Shown here piece after piece: positions 27,786 to 36,246 of a DNA stretch of 64,000 nt. The position numbers and the translations under genes were made by a program. The stretch covers positions 1 through 64,000 of the forward strand of contig JACQVF010000105.1 of NCBI GenBank assembly GCA_016209885.1, in the 5' to 3' direction. The stretch's first letter is position 1; each line of letters starts with the position of its first letter. Below the pieces are notes generated by a model. That model worked only from the letters and a program-made list of their open reading frames with translations. It was not told the DNA's origin and did no database searches. Origin of the DNA: Gemmatimonadota bacterium. Its GTDB lineage: Bacteria; Gemmatimonadota; Gemmatimonadetes; Longimicrobiales; Gaopeijiaceae.

Positions 27786-29188
27786 GGCAGCCGGGAGTCG
27801 CGCTTCCGCGCCGGCTCTGCCGCGTACCGCCGTGGCGCCACGCTCGCCCGCGGCAACTTCACCGCGTCGAGCCGAGCGCCCATGGCACGCGGCGGGAGGG
27901 TCGCCGTATCCGGCGGCTTCCGCGCGTCCGGCGCTACCCTCGCGCTGTCGCGCGGCGCCGCCACGCTGTCCGCCCGCGCCGGCCGCGGCACTTCCACGGC
28001 AGCACGTCCGCCCCCGCCGGGCACGCCGTTGAGATTCCGGAGTCCGGAAATCTCCACCTGATACGTTGCACCGACGCGGAGCGCCGAATCGAGGAGCGCC
28101 ACGATCTCTCGCGCCGGAAGCGGCGCGGCGGCCTTGCCGCCACCAGCAGTGTCCGCGGCCTGCTGCACCGCAGGTCCGGCTTCCTCGCGCCGGGGCGCCG
28201 CGCGTCCCGGCTGCGGCCGCTCGGACTCCGCCGCCGGCCGTGGCGTCGTGTCCAGGGCCGCAGGCGCGGACGTGTCGGCCCGAGCGCGCGTCGCGGCTCT
28301 GGCCCGGCGCATGGCCTCGAACCGGTGCGCGTGCAGGATCTCCCGCACCTGCGGTGCGGATCCACCATCGAGCGCGGCCAGTCGCACGGTGACGTCGCGG
28401 AGCGAGTCGTCCGGGGCGATGTAGTCGTCGAACAGCAGGCGCAGCGTCACCGAGTCGCTGATCTCGAGCCGGGCAAGCACGGCCGGCGTGCTGTCCGCCT
28501 CGAGAAGCGCTAGAGCCACGAGCACCGTGTCCGTGGGTCCGATGCGCGCGAGCGCTGTATCACGTGCCTCGAACGCGTCGAGCTCGCCGTTCCGGTTCCG
28601 GTCCTGATAGGCCGCCACCCGGTAGTCACCGGGCGGCAGGAACCGCAGGGCGAAGATCCCGGCCGTGTCGCTCCGCGCGGTGTACACCGTGCCGCCCGCG
28701 GACGCTGCGGCGTCCACCGTGACGTCCGCCGCCGCCCGCCCGGTGACCCGTTCCGCCACGTACCCCGCGAGTGCCGCGGGCGAGACTTGGGCGCCCGTCG
28801 AGAAGACAAGCTCGAACGGCTCGGCGAGCGCATTGCCGAACATGTCCTGAATGCGAGGGAGCAGGGTTACCCGGTAGACGAGGCCGTCGCGGAAGCCGCC
28901 CGCCAGCTCCACCTCCAGGCTCGCCCGCCCATGCTGCACGCGCACCGCACCGGTGCGAGGGGAGACAACCACGGCATCCTCCAGCCCACCGCCCGCCGCT
29001 CGCTCGCTGATGCGCTCGTTGAAGCGAATAACCACCGGCCGGTGGAAGCCCGGAACTACACTGAAGGTATCCGGCTCCGTAGCGACGACGCGCGGCGGCA
29101 TGCGGTCCTCGGGGCCCCCGGGCGGAATGCCTGGGCGCGCACACCCCAGGGCGAGGAGCAACCCCGTGAGGGGGAGACGACGCCTCAA
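27782..29188 (-). CDS. Lipoprotein with N-terminal bacterial Ig-like domain
   Basis: Predicted lipoprotein of 468 residues: short signal (RRRLPLTGLLLALGC, lipobox LALGC). Then comes a Big_5/SbsA-type Ig-like domain at about 35-130 (PPRVVATEPDTFSVVPGFHRPVVIRF, split wording of the family pattern), a carboxypeptidase-regulatory-like beta segment (FLPPGDYRVAAYQDRNRNGELD), and a long Ala/Pro/Arg-rich tail. The start is TTG at 29186-29188, overlapping the valS stop; AGG lies about 8 bp before it. The frame stays open far into valS but that part is not coding. It is probably cell-surface or periplasmic. Confidence 0.8.
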   Translation of the reverse strand: MRRRLPLTGLLLALGCARPGIPPGGPEDRMPPRVVATEPDTFSVVPGFHRPVVIRFNERISERAAGGGLEDAVVVSPRTGAVRVQHGRASLEVELAGGFRDGLVYRVTLLPRIQDMFGNALAEPFELVFSTGAQVSPAALAGYVAERVTGRAAADVTVDAAASAGGTVYTARSDTAGIFALRFLPPGDYRVAAYQDRNRNGELDAFEARDTALARIGPTDTVLVALALLEADSTPAVLARLEISDSVTLRLLFDDYIAPDDSLRDVTVRLAALDGGSAPQVREILHAHRFEAMRRARAATRARADTSAPAALDTTPRPAAESERPQPGRAAPRREEAGPAVQQAADTAGGGKAAAPLPAREIVALLDSALRVGATYQVEISGLRNLNGVPGGGGRAAVEVPRPARADSVAAPRDSARVAPDARKPPDTATLPPRAMGARLDAVKLPRASVAPRRYAAEPARKRDSRLP

Positions 29189-31965
29189 GTCGCCTCGAGC
29201 GTTGCGAGCTTCTCCAGCAGCTTGTGCCGCTGCTCGCGGGCGCCCTTCGCCTTCTCTCGTTCGCGCTCGACCACCTCGACGGGCGCCCGCGCCACGAACT
29301 CGGGGTTCGCGAGCTGCGCCTCGCTCCGGGCGAGTTGCTCCTCGAGACGCACGATCTCGCCGCGCAACCGCTCGCGCTCGCGATCCAGATCGATCACACC
29401 TTCCAGCGGGATGAACAGCTCGACGCCGCCCGGGAGCACCGCGTGCGCACCGGCGCCGCCGCCCGCGCCGTCGAAGCTCACGGCGTCGATCCACGCAAGG
29501 CGCTCGAGCGCCCGGGCCTCGGCCCCGAGCGTCGCCTTGAGCTCCGGGGAAGCGCCCGAGACCTGAACGCGGACTCGCTGACCCTCCTTCACCCCGTACT
29601 CCTTGCGCAAGCTGCGCACCGTCCCGATGAGCTCCTGGACTGCCGCCATCCGCGCTTCCGCCTCCTCGTCCTCCAACGCCGGGACAGGCTCCGGCCACGG
29701 CGCGGTGACCAGCGACTCGGGACGCTCCTCGCCCTCTCGCCACGGGAGCCTCAGCCACAACGCCTCCGTGACGAACGGGATGAGCGGGTGCAGGAGCCGG
29801 CAGATCCCGTCGAGCACGGTCACGAGCGTCGTCCTGGCCGCCTCGCGGCTGCGCGCTGACACATCCAGAGCCTCACCCGCTTCGCCCTTGAGCCGCGGCT
29901 TCACCAACTCCAGGTACCAGTCCGCGAACTCGCCCCAGAAGAAGCGATACGCCGCGCCAGCGACCTCGTGAAGCCGGAACCCCTCCAGATGTGCCGTCAT
30001 CTCCCGGCTCGTGCGGGAGAGGCGCGAGAGGATCCAGCGGTCCGCCAGCTCCAGGGAGTCCGCGACCTGGCGAAGCGGGCGTACCGGCTCCGCGCCTACG
30101 TTCATCAGCGTGAATCGGCCGGCGTTCCAGACCTTGTTCGCGAAGTTGCGACCGGACACGAACGACGCCTCCAGATCGTTGGGATCCAGGTAGATATCCG
30201 TACCCACGGCGGCCGCAGAGAGGACGGTGAAGCGGAGCGCATCCGCGCCGAAGCGATCCACCACCTCGAGTGGGTCGATCCCGTTCCCCAGCGACTTGGA
30301 CATCTTACGGCCCAGCGTGTCGCGCACCGTGCCGTGGATGTAGACTTCGGTGAACGGCTCGCGGCCGAGGAACTCGTACCCCGCCATGATCATGCGCGCG
30401 ACCCAAAAGAAGAGGATTTCCGGCGCCGTGGACAGCGTGTGGGTTGGGTAAAACGCCTTGCGGTCCTCCGTCTCCTCCGGCCAGCCGAAGACGCTGAACG
30501 GCCAGAGCCAGGAGCTGAACCACGTGTCCAAGACGTCGGAGTCCTGCTCGATCTCAGCCGCGCCGCACCGGGGGCAGGCTGTAGGGTCCTCCCGCGCTAC
30601 GATGGGCTCCTGGGAGCACCCGCCCGCCCGGCAATACCACACGGGGATGCGGTGGCCCCACCACAACTGCCTGTAGATGCACAAGTCGCGGATGTTCTCG
30701 AGCCAGTTCTCGTAGACCCGCTTCCAGCGCTCGGGGGTGAAGGTGATGATCCCGTCCCGCGAGGCCCGCAGCGCCGGCTCCGCAAGCGGCTTCATCCGTA
30801 CGAACCACTGCTCGCTGATGCGCGGCTCGACGATCGTACCGCAGCGATAGCAGTGGGGCACCGCATGCCGGTGCGGCTCCTCGCCCACCACCAGTCCACC
30901 GTCGCGCAGTGCCGCGAGCACCGCCTGCCGCGCATCGAGCCGGTCGAGTCCCCGGAACCGTTCGGGCACGCTGTCGTTCGTCCGCGCTTCCGCCGTGAAG
31001 ATGTCGACGAAGGGGAGGTCGTGGCGGCGTGCCATCTCGAAATCGTTCGCGTCGTGTGCAGGCGTGACCTTCACCATCCCGCTCCCGAACGAGGGATCCA
31101 CGGCCTCATCCGCGATGATCGGGATTGTGCGCCCGGCAAGCGGAAGCTCGACGCTGCGCCCCACGAGCGTTCGGTGACGCGTGTCCTGCGGGTGCACCGC
31201 CACCGCCGTATCCCCGAGCATGGTTTCGGGGCGCGTGGTGGCCACGGTCAGCGCCCAGCGGCCGTCGGCCAGGCGCACGACGGCGACCGCGCCGTCCGCC
31301 GCCGCCCGCGCCGCCGCCTCCTGCGCCTCCCCGGACAGGGGGTACAGCAGGCGGTAGAGGCGCCCGTCCACCTCCTCGGACTCCGCCTCCTCGTTGGAGA
31401 GCGCCGTCAAACAACGGGGACACCAGTTGATGATATACTCGCCCCGGTAGACCAGCCCCTTCTCGTAGAGGCGCACGAAGACCTCGCGCACCGCACGGCT
31501 GAGCCCGGGATCCAGCGTGAAGCGGGTGCGACCCCAGTCGCAACTGCAGCCGATCGCCTTGAGCTGCTCCAGGATCGTCCCGCCCGTCTCGCGGACGAAC
31601 CGCCACACCTCGTCGACAAAGGCCTCGCGCCCGAGGTCGAAGCGGGTGAGCCCCCGCTCCGCGAGCCTCCGTTCCACCACGTTCTGGGTGGCGATCCCCG
31701 CGTGGTCGGTTCCCGGCACCCACAGCGACTCGCAGCCCTGCATGCGCCGCCAGCGGATGAGCACGTCCTGAATCGTGTTGTTGAGCCCGTGCCCCATGTG
31801 GAGCACATCGGTCACGTTTGGCGGCGGGATCACGATGACGTACGGCTCCCGCCGGCCCGCCAGCACGGAGCCCGAATCCGCGTGGAAGTAGCCGCGCTCG
31901 ACCCAGCGGGTGTAAAGCTCCTTCTCGATCCGCTGCGGTTCGAAACGAGGTGAAAGCTCGTCCAT
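29185..31965 (-). CDS. valS: Valyl-tRNA synthetase
   Basis: Class I synthetase of 926 residues charging tRNA-Val. The HIGH motif region is PPPNVTDVLHMGHGL and the KMSKS motif is GRKMSKSLGNG. The editing domain lies between them, and the C-terminal coiled coil (DLDRERERLRGEIVRLEEQ onward) is typical of ValRS. The ATG at 31963-31965 is chosen because MDELSPRFEPQRIEKELY matches the family start; the frame is open 29 codons further. It is followed by the Ig-like lipoprotein, selA and gmhB with overlapping ends. Confidence 0.97.
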   Translation of the reverse strand: MDELSPRFEPQRIEKELYTRWVERGYFHADSGSVLAGRREPYVIVIPPPNVTDVLHMGHGLNNTIQDVLIRWRRMQGCESLWVPGTDHAGIATQNVVERRLAERGLTRFDLGREAFVDEVWRFVRETGGTILEQLKAIGCSCDWGRTRFTLDPGLSRAVREVFVRLYEKGLVYRGEYIINWCPRCLTALSNEEAESEEVDGRLYRLLYPLSGEAQEAAARAAADGAVAVVRLADGRWALTVATTRPETMLGDTAVAVHPQDTRHRTLVGRSVELPLAGRTIPIIADEAVDPSFGSGMVKVTPAHDANDFEMARRHDLPFVDIFTAEARTNDSVPERFRGLDRLDARQAVLAALRDGGLVVGEEPHRHAVPHCYRCGTIVEPRISEQWFVRMKPLAEPALRASRDGIITFTPERWKRVYENWLENIRDLCIYRQLWWGHRIPVWYCRAGGCSQEPIVAREDPTACPRCGAAEIEQDSDVLDTWFSSWLWPFSVFGWPEETEDRKAFYPTHTLSTAPEILFFWVARMIMAGYEFLGREPFTEVYIHGTVRDTLGRKMSKSLGNGIDPLEVVDRFGADALRFTVLSAAAVGTDIYLDPNDLEASFVSGRNFANKVWNAGRFTLMNVGAEPVRPLRQVADSLELADRWILSRLSRTSREMTAHLEGFRLHEVAGAAYRFFWGEFADWYLELVKPRLKGEAGEALDVSARSREAARTTLVTVLDGICRLLHPLIPFVTEALWLRLPWREGEERPESLVTAPWPEPVPALEDEEAEARMAAVQELIGTVRSLRKEYGVKEGQRVRVQVSGASPELKATLGAEARALERLAWIDAVSFDGAGGGAGAHAVLPGGVELFIPLEGVIDLDRERERLRGEIVRLEEQLARSEAQLANPEFVARAPVEVVEREREKAKGAREQRHKLLEKLATLEAT

Positions 31966-32192
31966 CCGGATACAATGTGCGCGCCCACCCTGCGCGGGCG
32001 CGCTGGCAAGAGTCGAAGCCGTCGCCTCTGGCCCGGCCGGCAACGCCGGCACCAGGGCCCAGGGCTTACGTTATCCTGGTCATCCGGAAAGGTCAATTTC
32101 CACGCGGGGTTGGAGCGCTGCACACCCGCAAACACGGGCCTCACCCGCACGCCGATTCGCGCCCCACCTGCGGATCCGCCGCGGCCCCAGCG

Positions 32193-32951
32193 CTACTCGG
32201 CGACCGCCCGTCGAGCCCGCGTGCGCGGAGACGACGCGGAGGGCGTAGCGGCAAGAACGTCACGGCGCTCGCCGATCACCGCCTGAAGCACGTCGTCGGA
32301 AAGGCTGAGAAAGGATCGCGCGATCGCTGGCGCGAAGTGGGAGCCAATCTCCACCTCGATCTCGCCGAGCGCGTACTCGTGGTTCCGCGCTTCGCGGTAG
32401 GCCCGCGATGACGTCATGGCGTCATACGCATCGCAGACGGCGAGGATCTGGGCCACGATCGGGATACGCTCGTGGGAGAGCCCTTCGATGTAGCCGCCCC
32501 CGTCCCAGTGCTCGTGGTGGTACCGGCACGCGGGCGCGAGGTGCCGCAAGCTCGGGATGCCCTCGAGGATCCGTGCCCCCGTCTCCACGTGGCGCTGTAC
32601 CTGGCGGAACTCGATCTGGCTGAGCGGCCCGCGCTTCGTCAGGATACGGCGCGGCACGCTCACCTTGCCAATGTCGTGCAGGTGGCCCGCGGCCCTCACA
32701 TCACGCTGCAGTCGCTCGGGGAGCGAGAGGGCGGCGGCCACCGGCCCCGCCAGCGCCGCCACCCGGCGCGAGTGGCCCCCCGTGTACGGATCCTTCTGGT
32801 CGATGAGCGCGCCGAAGATCTCCAGGAGCTGATCACCGGATAGCGGCGAGACATCCTCGGGCAGCACCGCGTTGATGGCGCACGCACGCTCCTGCAGGAA
32901 CACCGCCTGGCTGTACGCCTTCAGCCTGCCCGCGTCCATGAGGGCCAGCAA
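32193..32951 (-). CDS. HD-GYP domain phosphodiesterase-like protein
   Basis: The protein of about 252 residues has an HD-GYP domain: GGHSRRVAALAG, HLHDIGKVSVP, HHEHWDGGGY and CDAYDAMTSSRAYR. Members hydrolyse cyclic di-GMP or related dinucleotides with a two- or three-metal centre. The metal-binding residues are present, but the signature GYP reads GYI here. No receiver or sensor domain is attached; about 40 helical residues precede the domain. The start is TTG at 32949-32951 or ATG at 32937-32939. It is in the same frame as the upstream TonB-like gene, separated by one TGA. Confidence 0.85.
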   Translation of the reverse strand: MLALMDAGRLKAYSQAVFLQERACAINAVLPEDVSPLSGDQLLEIFGALIDQKDPYTGGHSRRVAALAGPVAAALSLPERLQRDVRAAGHLHDIGKVSVPRRILTKRGPLSQIEFRQVQRHVETGARILEGIPSLRHLAPACRYHHEHWDGGGYIEGLSHERIPIVAQILAVCDAYDAMTSSRAYREARNHEYALGEIEVEIGSHFAPAIARSFLSLSDDVLQAVIGERRDVLAATPSASSPRTRARRAVAE

Positions 32952-32972
32952 GTGGGGAGAACTGGCCAGGCG

Positions 32973-33803
32973 TCACGGCGGTGGCTGCCGCGCACCGGTC
33001 GTGTCGGCCTGCTCCCGTTCGGCCCGCTCCCGGTCCTTGCGCTCGCGGATCGCTTTGGCACGCTCCTTCCACACTTCCTGAGCTTGGGCGGCCGCGGCTC
33101 CGCGTTCGAGGTCGGATGCATCCCGCATTCGCGCCTCCGCCTCCTGGCGTTTTCCGGGAGGCGCCACGAACCCGACAGGGAGCGGCAGCGTGATCTTGCC
33201 CAGGTGGATCTGCCCGGGAGAGACGCCCCACCGGTTCCCGTCCTTGTCCGTGATGGTCCAATCGGTCGCGCGAGCAACCGCGTCCGCCTCGGCAGCCAAA
33301 GAGTCGTTGATCGCCTCGAGCGTCACATAGAGGCGGATTCTCATCCGCTCTTCAGGCGTCAAACGAGTGAGCGCCTCGTCTGGTGGCCGCCACAGCCGGG
33401 GATCACCGAGTCTCGGTCGGAGCCGTTCGGCAGCCGTCGGTGCCCGCCCCCCTGCCGCTGGCCCTGGCCGGTCGGCAGCCGCAGGACCCGGCTGCGCGGG
33501 GACTGGCCGCTCGGCCTCGGGGCGCCTCCGTTCAGGCGTTGGCGCCACCTCTTCCGGCGCGCCGGACGGCTCCCGCAGCACGACAACCTGGATCCCCGCA
33601 GGCCGCCGCTCCACGCCCCTTTCGATCACGCCGACGGCGGGCCGGAGCGAACGCATGACGACCGGATAGAGGACAACGGCGAGGGCGTGGACCACGAGGG
33701 AAACGCTGAAGCCGAAGAGGTAGGGGCGACGCCCCGGAGTGCGGCGCGCCGGGCGCTGGAGCTGCCGTGGCGCTCCCGATGGGATGGCCGATCTCGGCGT
33801 CAT
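32973..33803 (-). CDS. TonB-like single-pass envelope protein, function unknown
   Basis: The 276-residue protein has a cytoplasmic N-terminus, one membrane helix (about residues 29-50, FGFSVSLVVHALAVVLYPVV), a Pro/Ala/Arg-rich periplasmic stretch (about 75-130), a small folded part around RIRLYVTLEAINDSLAAEADAV (split family-less segment) and a charged helical C-terminus. The layout recalls TonB or TolA, but I see no TonB C-terminal motif. It lies between the aminotransferase and HD-GYP genes. The start is ATG; the aminotransferase stop is 110 bp upstream. Confidence 0.72.
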   Translation of the reverse strand: MTPRSAIPSGAPRQLQRPARRTPGRRPYLFGFSVSLVVHALAVVLYPVVMRSLRPAVGVIERGVERRPAGIQVVVLREPSGAPEEVAPTPERRRPEAERPVPAQPGPAAADRPGPAAGGRAPTAAERLRPRLGDPRLWRPPDEALTRLTPEERMRIRLYVTLEAINDSLAAEADAVARATDWTITDKDGNRWGVSPGQIHLGKITLPLPVGFVAPPGKRQEAEARMRDASDLERGAAAAQAQEVWKERAKAIRERKDRERAEREQADTTGARQPPP

Positions 33804-33913
33804 TGCCTGTTGTAAACTCGGCCACCCACGCGGTTCCGGAGGGCGCCGCTGCTCCCCAGCCCCGCTCGCCGCGCCGCCTTTCTGCGTCGGGGGCGGTGCC
33901 GGCGCGCCTGACT

Positions 33914-35080
33914 TCAGCGGCGCAGCCGGCCCAGCCGTGCAGCCGCCTCGCGGAGGCGTTCGGGCGGCACGGTCAGCGCCACCCGAAAGTACCCCTCGCC
34001 GCCACTACCCAGAGCCACGCCCGGAAGGACGATCACGCCCTGCTCCTCGAGCGCCCGTCGTGCGAAGGCGCTCGACGGCTCGCCGCCCGGCACCGGGATC
34101 CAGAGGTACAGCGTCGCCGAAGGCCGCTCGACCGCAAAGCCCGCGGCACGGAACGCATCCACGGCGGTGTCCCGGCGCTGCCGGAACCGCTCCACATTCG
34201 CCGGCACCCAGGCGTCGTAGCACTGGAGCGCCGCCGCGCCCGCCGCCTGCACGGCCAGAAACACACCGGTGTCCACGAACGTCTTCACCTTCGCGAGCGC
34301 AGCGATGAGTTCCGCGCTCCCCGCGGCCCACCCGATCCGCCATCCGGTCATGTTGTAGGTCTTCGACAGCGAGTGGAACTCGATGGCCAGATCACGCGCG
34401 CCCGCGATCTCGAGCACGCTCGGAGGACGATAGCCGTCGAAGGCAATCTCGCTGTACGCATGATCGTAAGCGAGAACCGCATCGTGGCGGCCGCAGAACT
34501 CGACGGCCGCCTCCAGATATTCGTGCGGCGCTGAGGCCGCTGTCGGATTGTTCGGGTAGTTGAGGTACACGATCTTCAGCCGCTCGCGCACCTCCCCCGG
34601 AATCCCGTCAAAGGGCACAAGAAAGCTGTGCTCCCGGCGCAGTGGCACGAGGTGCGCGCGACCGCCGGAAAGGATCGTGCCGCCGACGTACGCCTGGTAG
34701 CCCGGGTCCGGCACGACGGCCCAGTCACCTGGTGCGAGGACGGCGAGCGCCAGGTGCGCGATGCCCTCTTTGGAACCGAGAAGCGGCAGGACCTCGCGGT
34801 ATGGATCGAGCTCGACGCCGAAGCGCCGCTTCATCCACGACGTCACGGCCTCGCGAAACGCGGGGAGCCCGAGCTGGAACGGATAGCGCGACATCGCCGG
34901 ATCCGCGGTGGCGGCGCGCAAAGCCTCCACAGCGGCGGGCGGCGGAGCAAGGTCCGCATCGCCGGCGCCCAGGTCGATGACATTGACTCCCTCCGCCTCG
35001 AGTCGCCGCCGCAGCTCCGGGACGCCGGCGAGCGGATAACCCGGAAGCTCGGCGAAGCGCGGGGCGAACCTACGCGCCAC
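33914..35080 (-). CDS. PLP aminotransferase, class I/II (LL-diaminopimelate aminotransferase-like)
   Basis: Fold-type I aminotransferase of about 388 residues. The PLP lysine is in HSLSKTYNMTGWRIGWAAG; NYPNNPT, YDHAYSEIAFDG and the C-terminal FRVALTVP region are standard. It resembles DapL and the related N-succinyl-DAP aminotransferases, which would link it to lysA in the same window, but substrate is not proven by sequence. The start is unclear. GTG at 35078-35080 follows GGAGG very closely; TTG at 35102-35104 would overlap the upstream gene by 35 bp. Confidence 0.85.
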   Translation of the reverse strand: MARRFAPRFAELPGYPLAGVPELRRRLEAEGVNVIDLGAGDADLAPPPAAVEALRAATADPAMSRYPFQLGLPAFREAVTSWMKRRFGVELDPYREVLPLLGSKEGIAHLALAVLAPGDWAVVPDPGYQAYVGGTILSGGRAHLVPLRREHSFLVPFDGIPGEVRERLKIVYLNYPNNPTAASAPHEYLEAAVEFCGRHDAVLAYDHAYSEIAFDGYRPPSVLEIAGARDLAIEFHSLSKTYNMTGWRIGWAAGSAELIAALAKVKTFVDTGVFLAVQAAGAAALQCYDAWVPANVERFRQRRDTAVDAFRAAGFAVERPSATLYLWIPVPGGEPSSAFARRALEEQGVIVLPGVALGSGGEGYFRVALTVPPERLREAAARLGRLRR

Positions 35081-35708
35081 GGGCCTCCGCGCCTTCAGCG
35101 ACAACGGGATTGCGAAGCGTGGAGAGGCCGACCAGCTCCACCTCTACCACGTCACCGGGCTGAATCGGTGCAATGCCCTCAGGCGTCCCCGTCGCCAGGA
35201 TGTCACCTGGCTCCAGCGTCATGATTCCCGAAACGTAGGCAAGGAGGAACGGGATGCCGAAGACGAGCTCGGTGGCGGAACCCCGCTGGCGCTCGGCGCC
35301 GTTCACACGGGTGATCACTGCGAGCGTTCTGGGATCCAGGCCCGCGGCATCCACCGGTGCGCCCACGGGACAGAAGGTGTCGAAGCCCTTCGCCCGCGTC
35401 CACTGGTCATCCTTCCTCTGCAGATCGCGGGCCGTTACGTCATTGAGAGGTACGTACGCGGCCACGTAGGCCAACGCCTCCGCCTCGCCCACGCGGCGGG
35501 CACGGCGGCCGATCACCACACCGATCTCACCCTCAAAATCCACGCGGCCAACGCCTTGGGGCACGACGATGGCGTCGCCGTCCCCGACCAGCGCCGAAGG
35601 AGGCTTGAGGAAGATGAGCGGCTCGGCCGGAACCTCGTTGCCGAGCTCTGCAGCGTGCCCGCGATAGTTGCGGCCGATGCAGACGATCTTGCTGGCCCGG
35701 CGAGTCAT
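35070..35708 (-). CDS. Fumarylacetoacetate hydrolase family protein
   Basis: The 212-residue protein is a compact FAH-fold enzyme: IVCIGRNYRGHAAELGNEVP, FLKPPSALVGDGDAI, the acidic metal site VDFEGEIGVVIG, then LNDVTARDLQ, and PGDILATGTPEGIAPIQPGD. Family members include acylpyruvases, oxaloacetate decarboxylases and 2-hydroxyhepta-diene-dioate isomerases; the short single-domain form fits acylpyruvase/oxaloacetate-decarboxylase relatives. The ATG overlaps the stop of the preceding small membrane gene by 4 bp. Confidence 0.92.
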   Translation of the reverse strand: MTRRASKIVCIGRNYRGHAAELGNEVPAEPLIFLKPPSALVGDGDAIVVPQGVGRVDFEGEIGVVIGRRARRVGEAEALAYVAAYVPLNDVTARDLQRKDDQWTRAKGFDTFCPVGAPVDAAGLDPRTLAVITRVNGAERQRGSATELVFGIPFLLAYVSGIMTLEPGDILATGTPEGIAPIQPGDVVEVELVGLSTLRNPVVAEGAEARGA

Positions 35709-35911
35709 GTCGTGCGCGTGTGGATCCACGTGCCGATGAGAGCACTCAGCCCGGCGATGGCGAGAAGCGAGCCGATCACGCCCCACCAGAAGCCGATGTC
35801 CGCTTGCCCTGCATTCCAGCCGTCCAGCGACGTACGGAACGCGAACGACGCGACACCGAAGTAGAAGATGCCGATCAGTGCGCCAACCACCCGCTTCAGG
35901 TTTCGCGCCAC
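35705..35911 (-). CDS. Small two-helix membrane protein
   Basis: The 68-residue protein has two predicted membrane helices (about residues 7-21, VVGALIGIFYFGVASFAF, and 39-61, FWWGVIGSLLAIAGLSALIGTW). The GTG at 35909-35911 is chosen because GGAGG lies four bases upstream; the longer open frame before it is not coding-like. The family is unknown. It overlaps the FAH gene by 4 bp and may head the long operon that runs to gmhB. Confidence 0.75.
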   Translation of the reverse strand: MARNLKRVVGALIGIFYFGVASFAFRTSLDGWNAGQADIGFWWGVIGSLLAIAGLSALIGTWIHTRTT

Positions 35912-36124
35912 TCGCCCTCCAGTTCCCCCATGTCTCCTGTTCTTGGCCCGGCGGCACGACGGCGACCGGTGGAGGAGACCATGGCATGCAAGCCGATCGC
36001 CGCCATCCGGCTTGCCAACGCCGTCCCGTCCGGCGGCCGCAGCTTTCCCCCGCTCGCCCCGTCGCACTCGCCCGCCGGCAGCCCGCATGCCACAGCGCCG
36101 CACGGAATCTAGTCCGCGAAGGAC

Positions 36125-36246
36125 GACGGACAAGTGGCTTCAACGAGCGCCAGGTGCGCCGGGTGCGCACACCGCCCACCCCCGCAACCCGAAGGCGCCT
36201 GGGGGGCGCGTGCGACCGACTGTAGCTCTTCAGCGACCTGGTAGGT
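36125..36246. mobile_element. Truncated copy of the family A inverted-repeat element
   Basis: This matches one end of the element at 3261-3578. The terminal repeat TGTAGCTCTTCAGCGACCTG is at 36222-36241, and inward lie the shared segments CGCAACCCGAAGG and AACGAGCGCCAGG, with the middle deleted. The last codons and TGA stop of the adjacent helicase gene (36230-36241) lie inside the terminal repeat. The rest of the gap (35912-36124) shows nothing that I can support. Confidence 0.65.

Noticed and set aside
29968-31953. Plus-strand open frame of 661 codons opposite valS
   Set aside because: Antisense shadow of valS; composition typical of reverse frames in this genome.
33367-33669. Plus-strand small ORFs opposite the TonB-like gene
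   Set aside because: Reverse-frame shadows of the proline-rich region.
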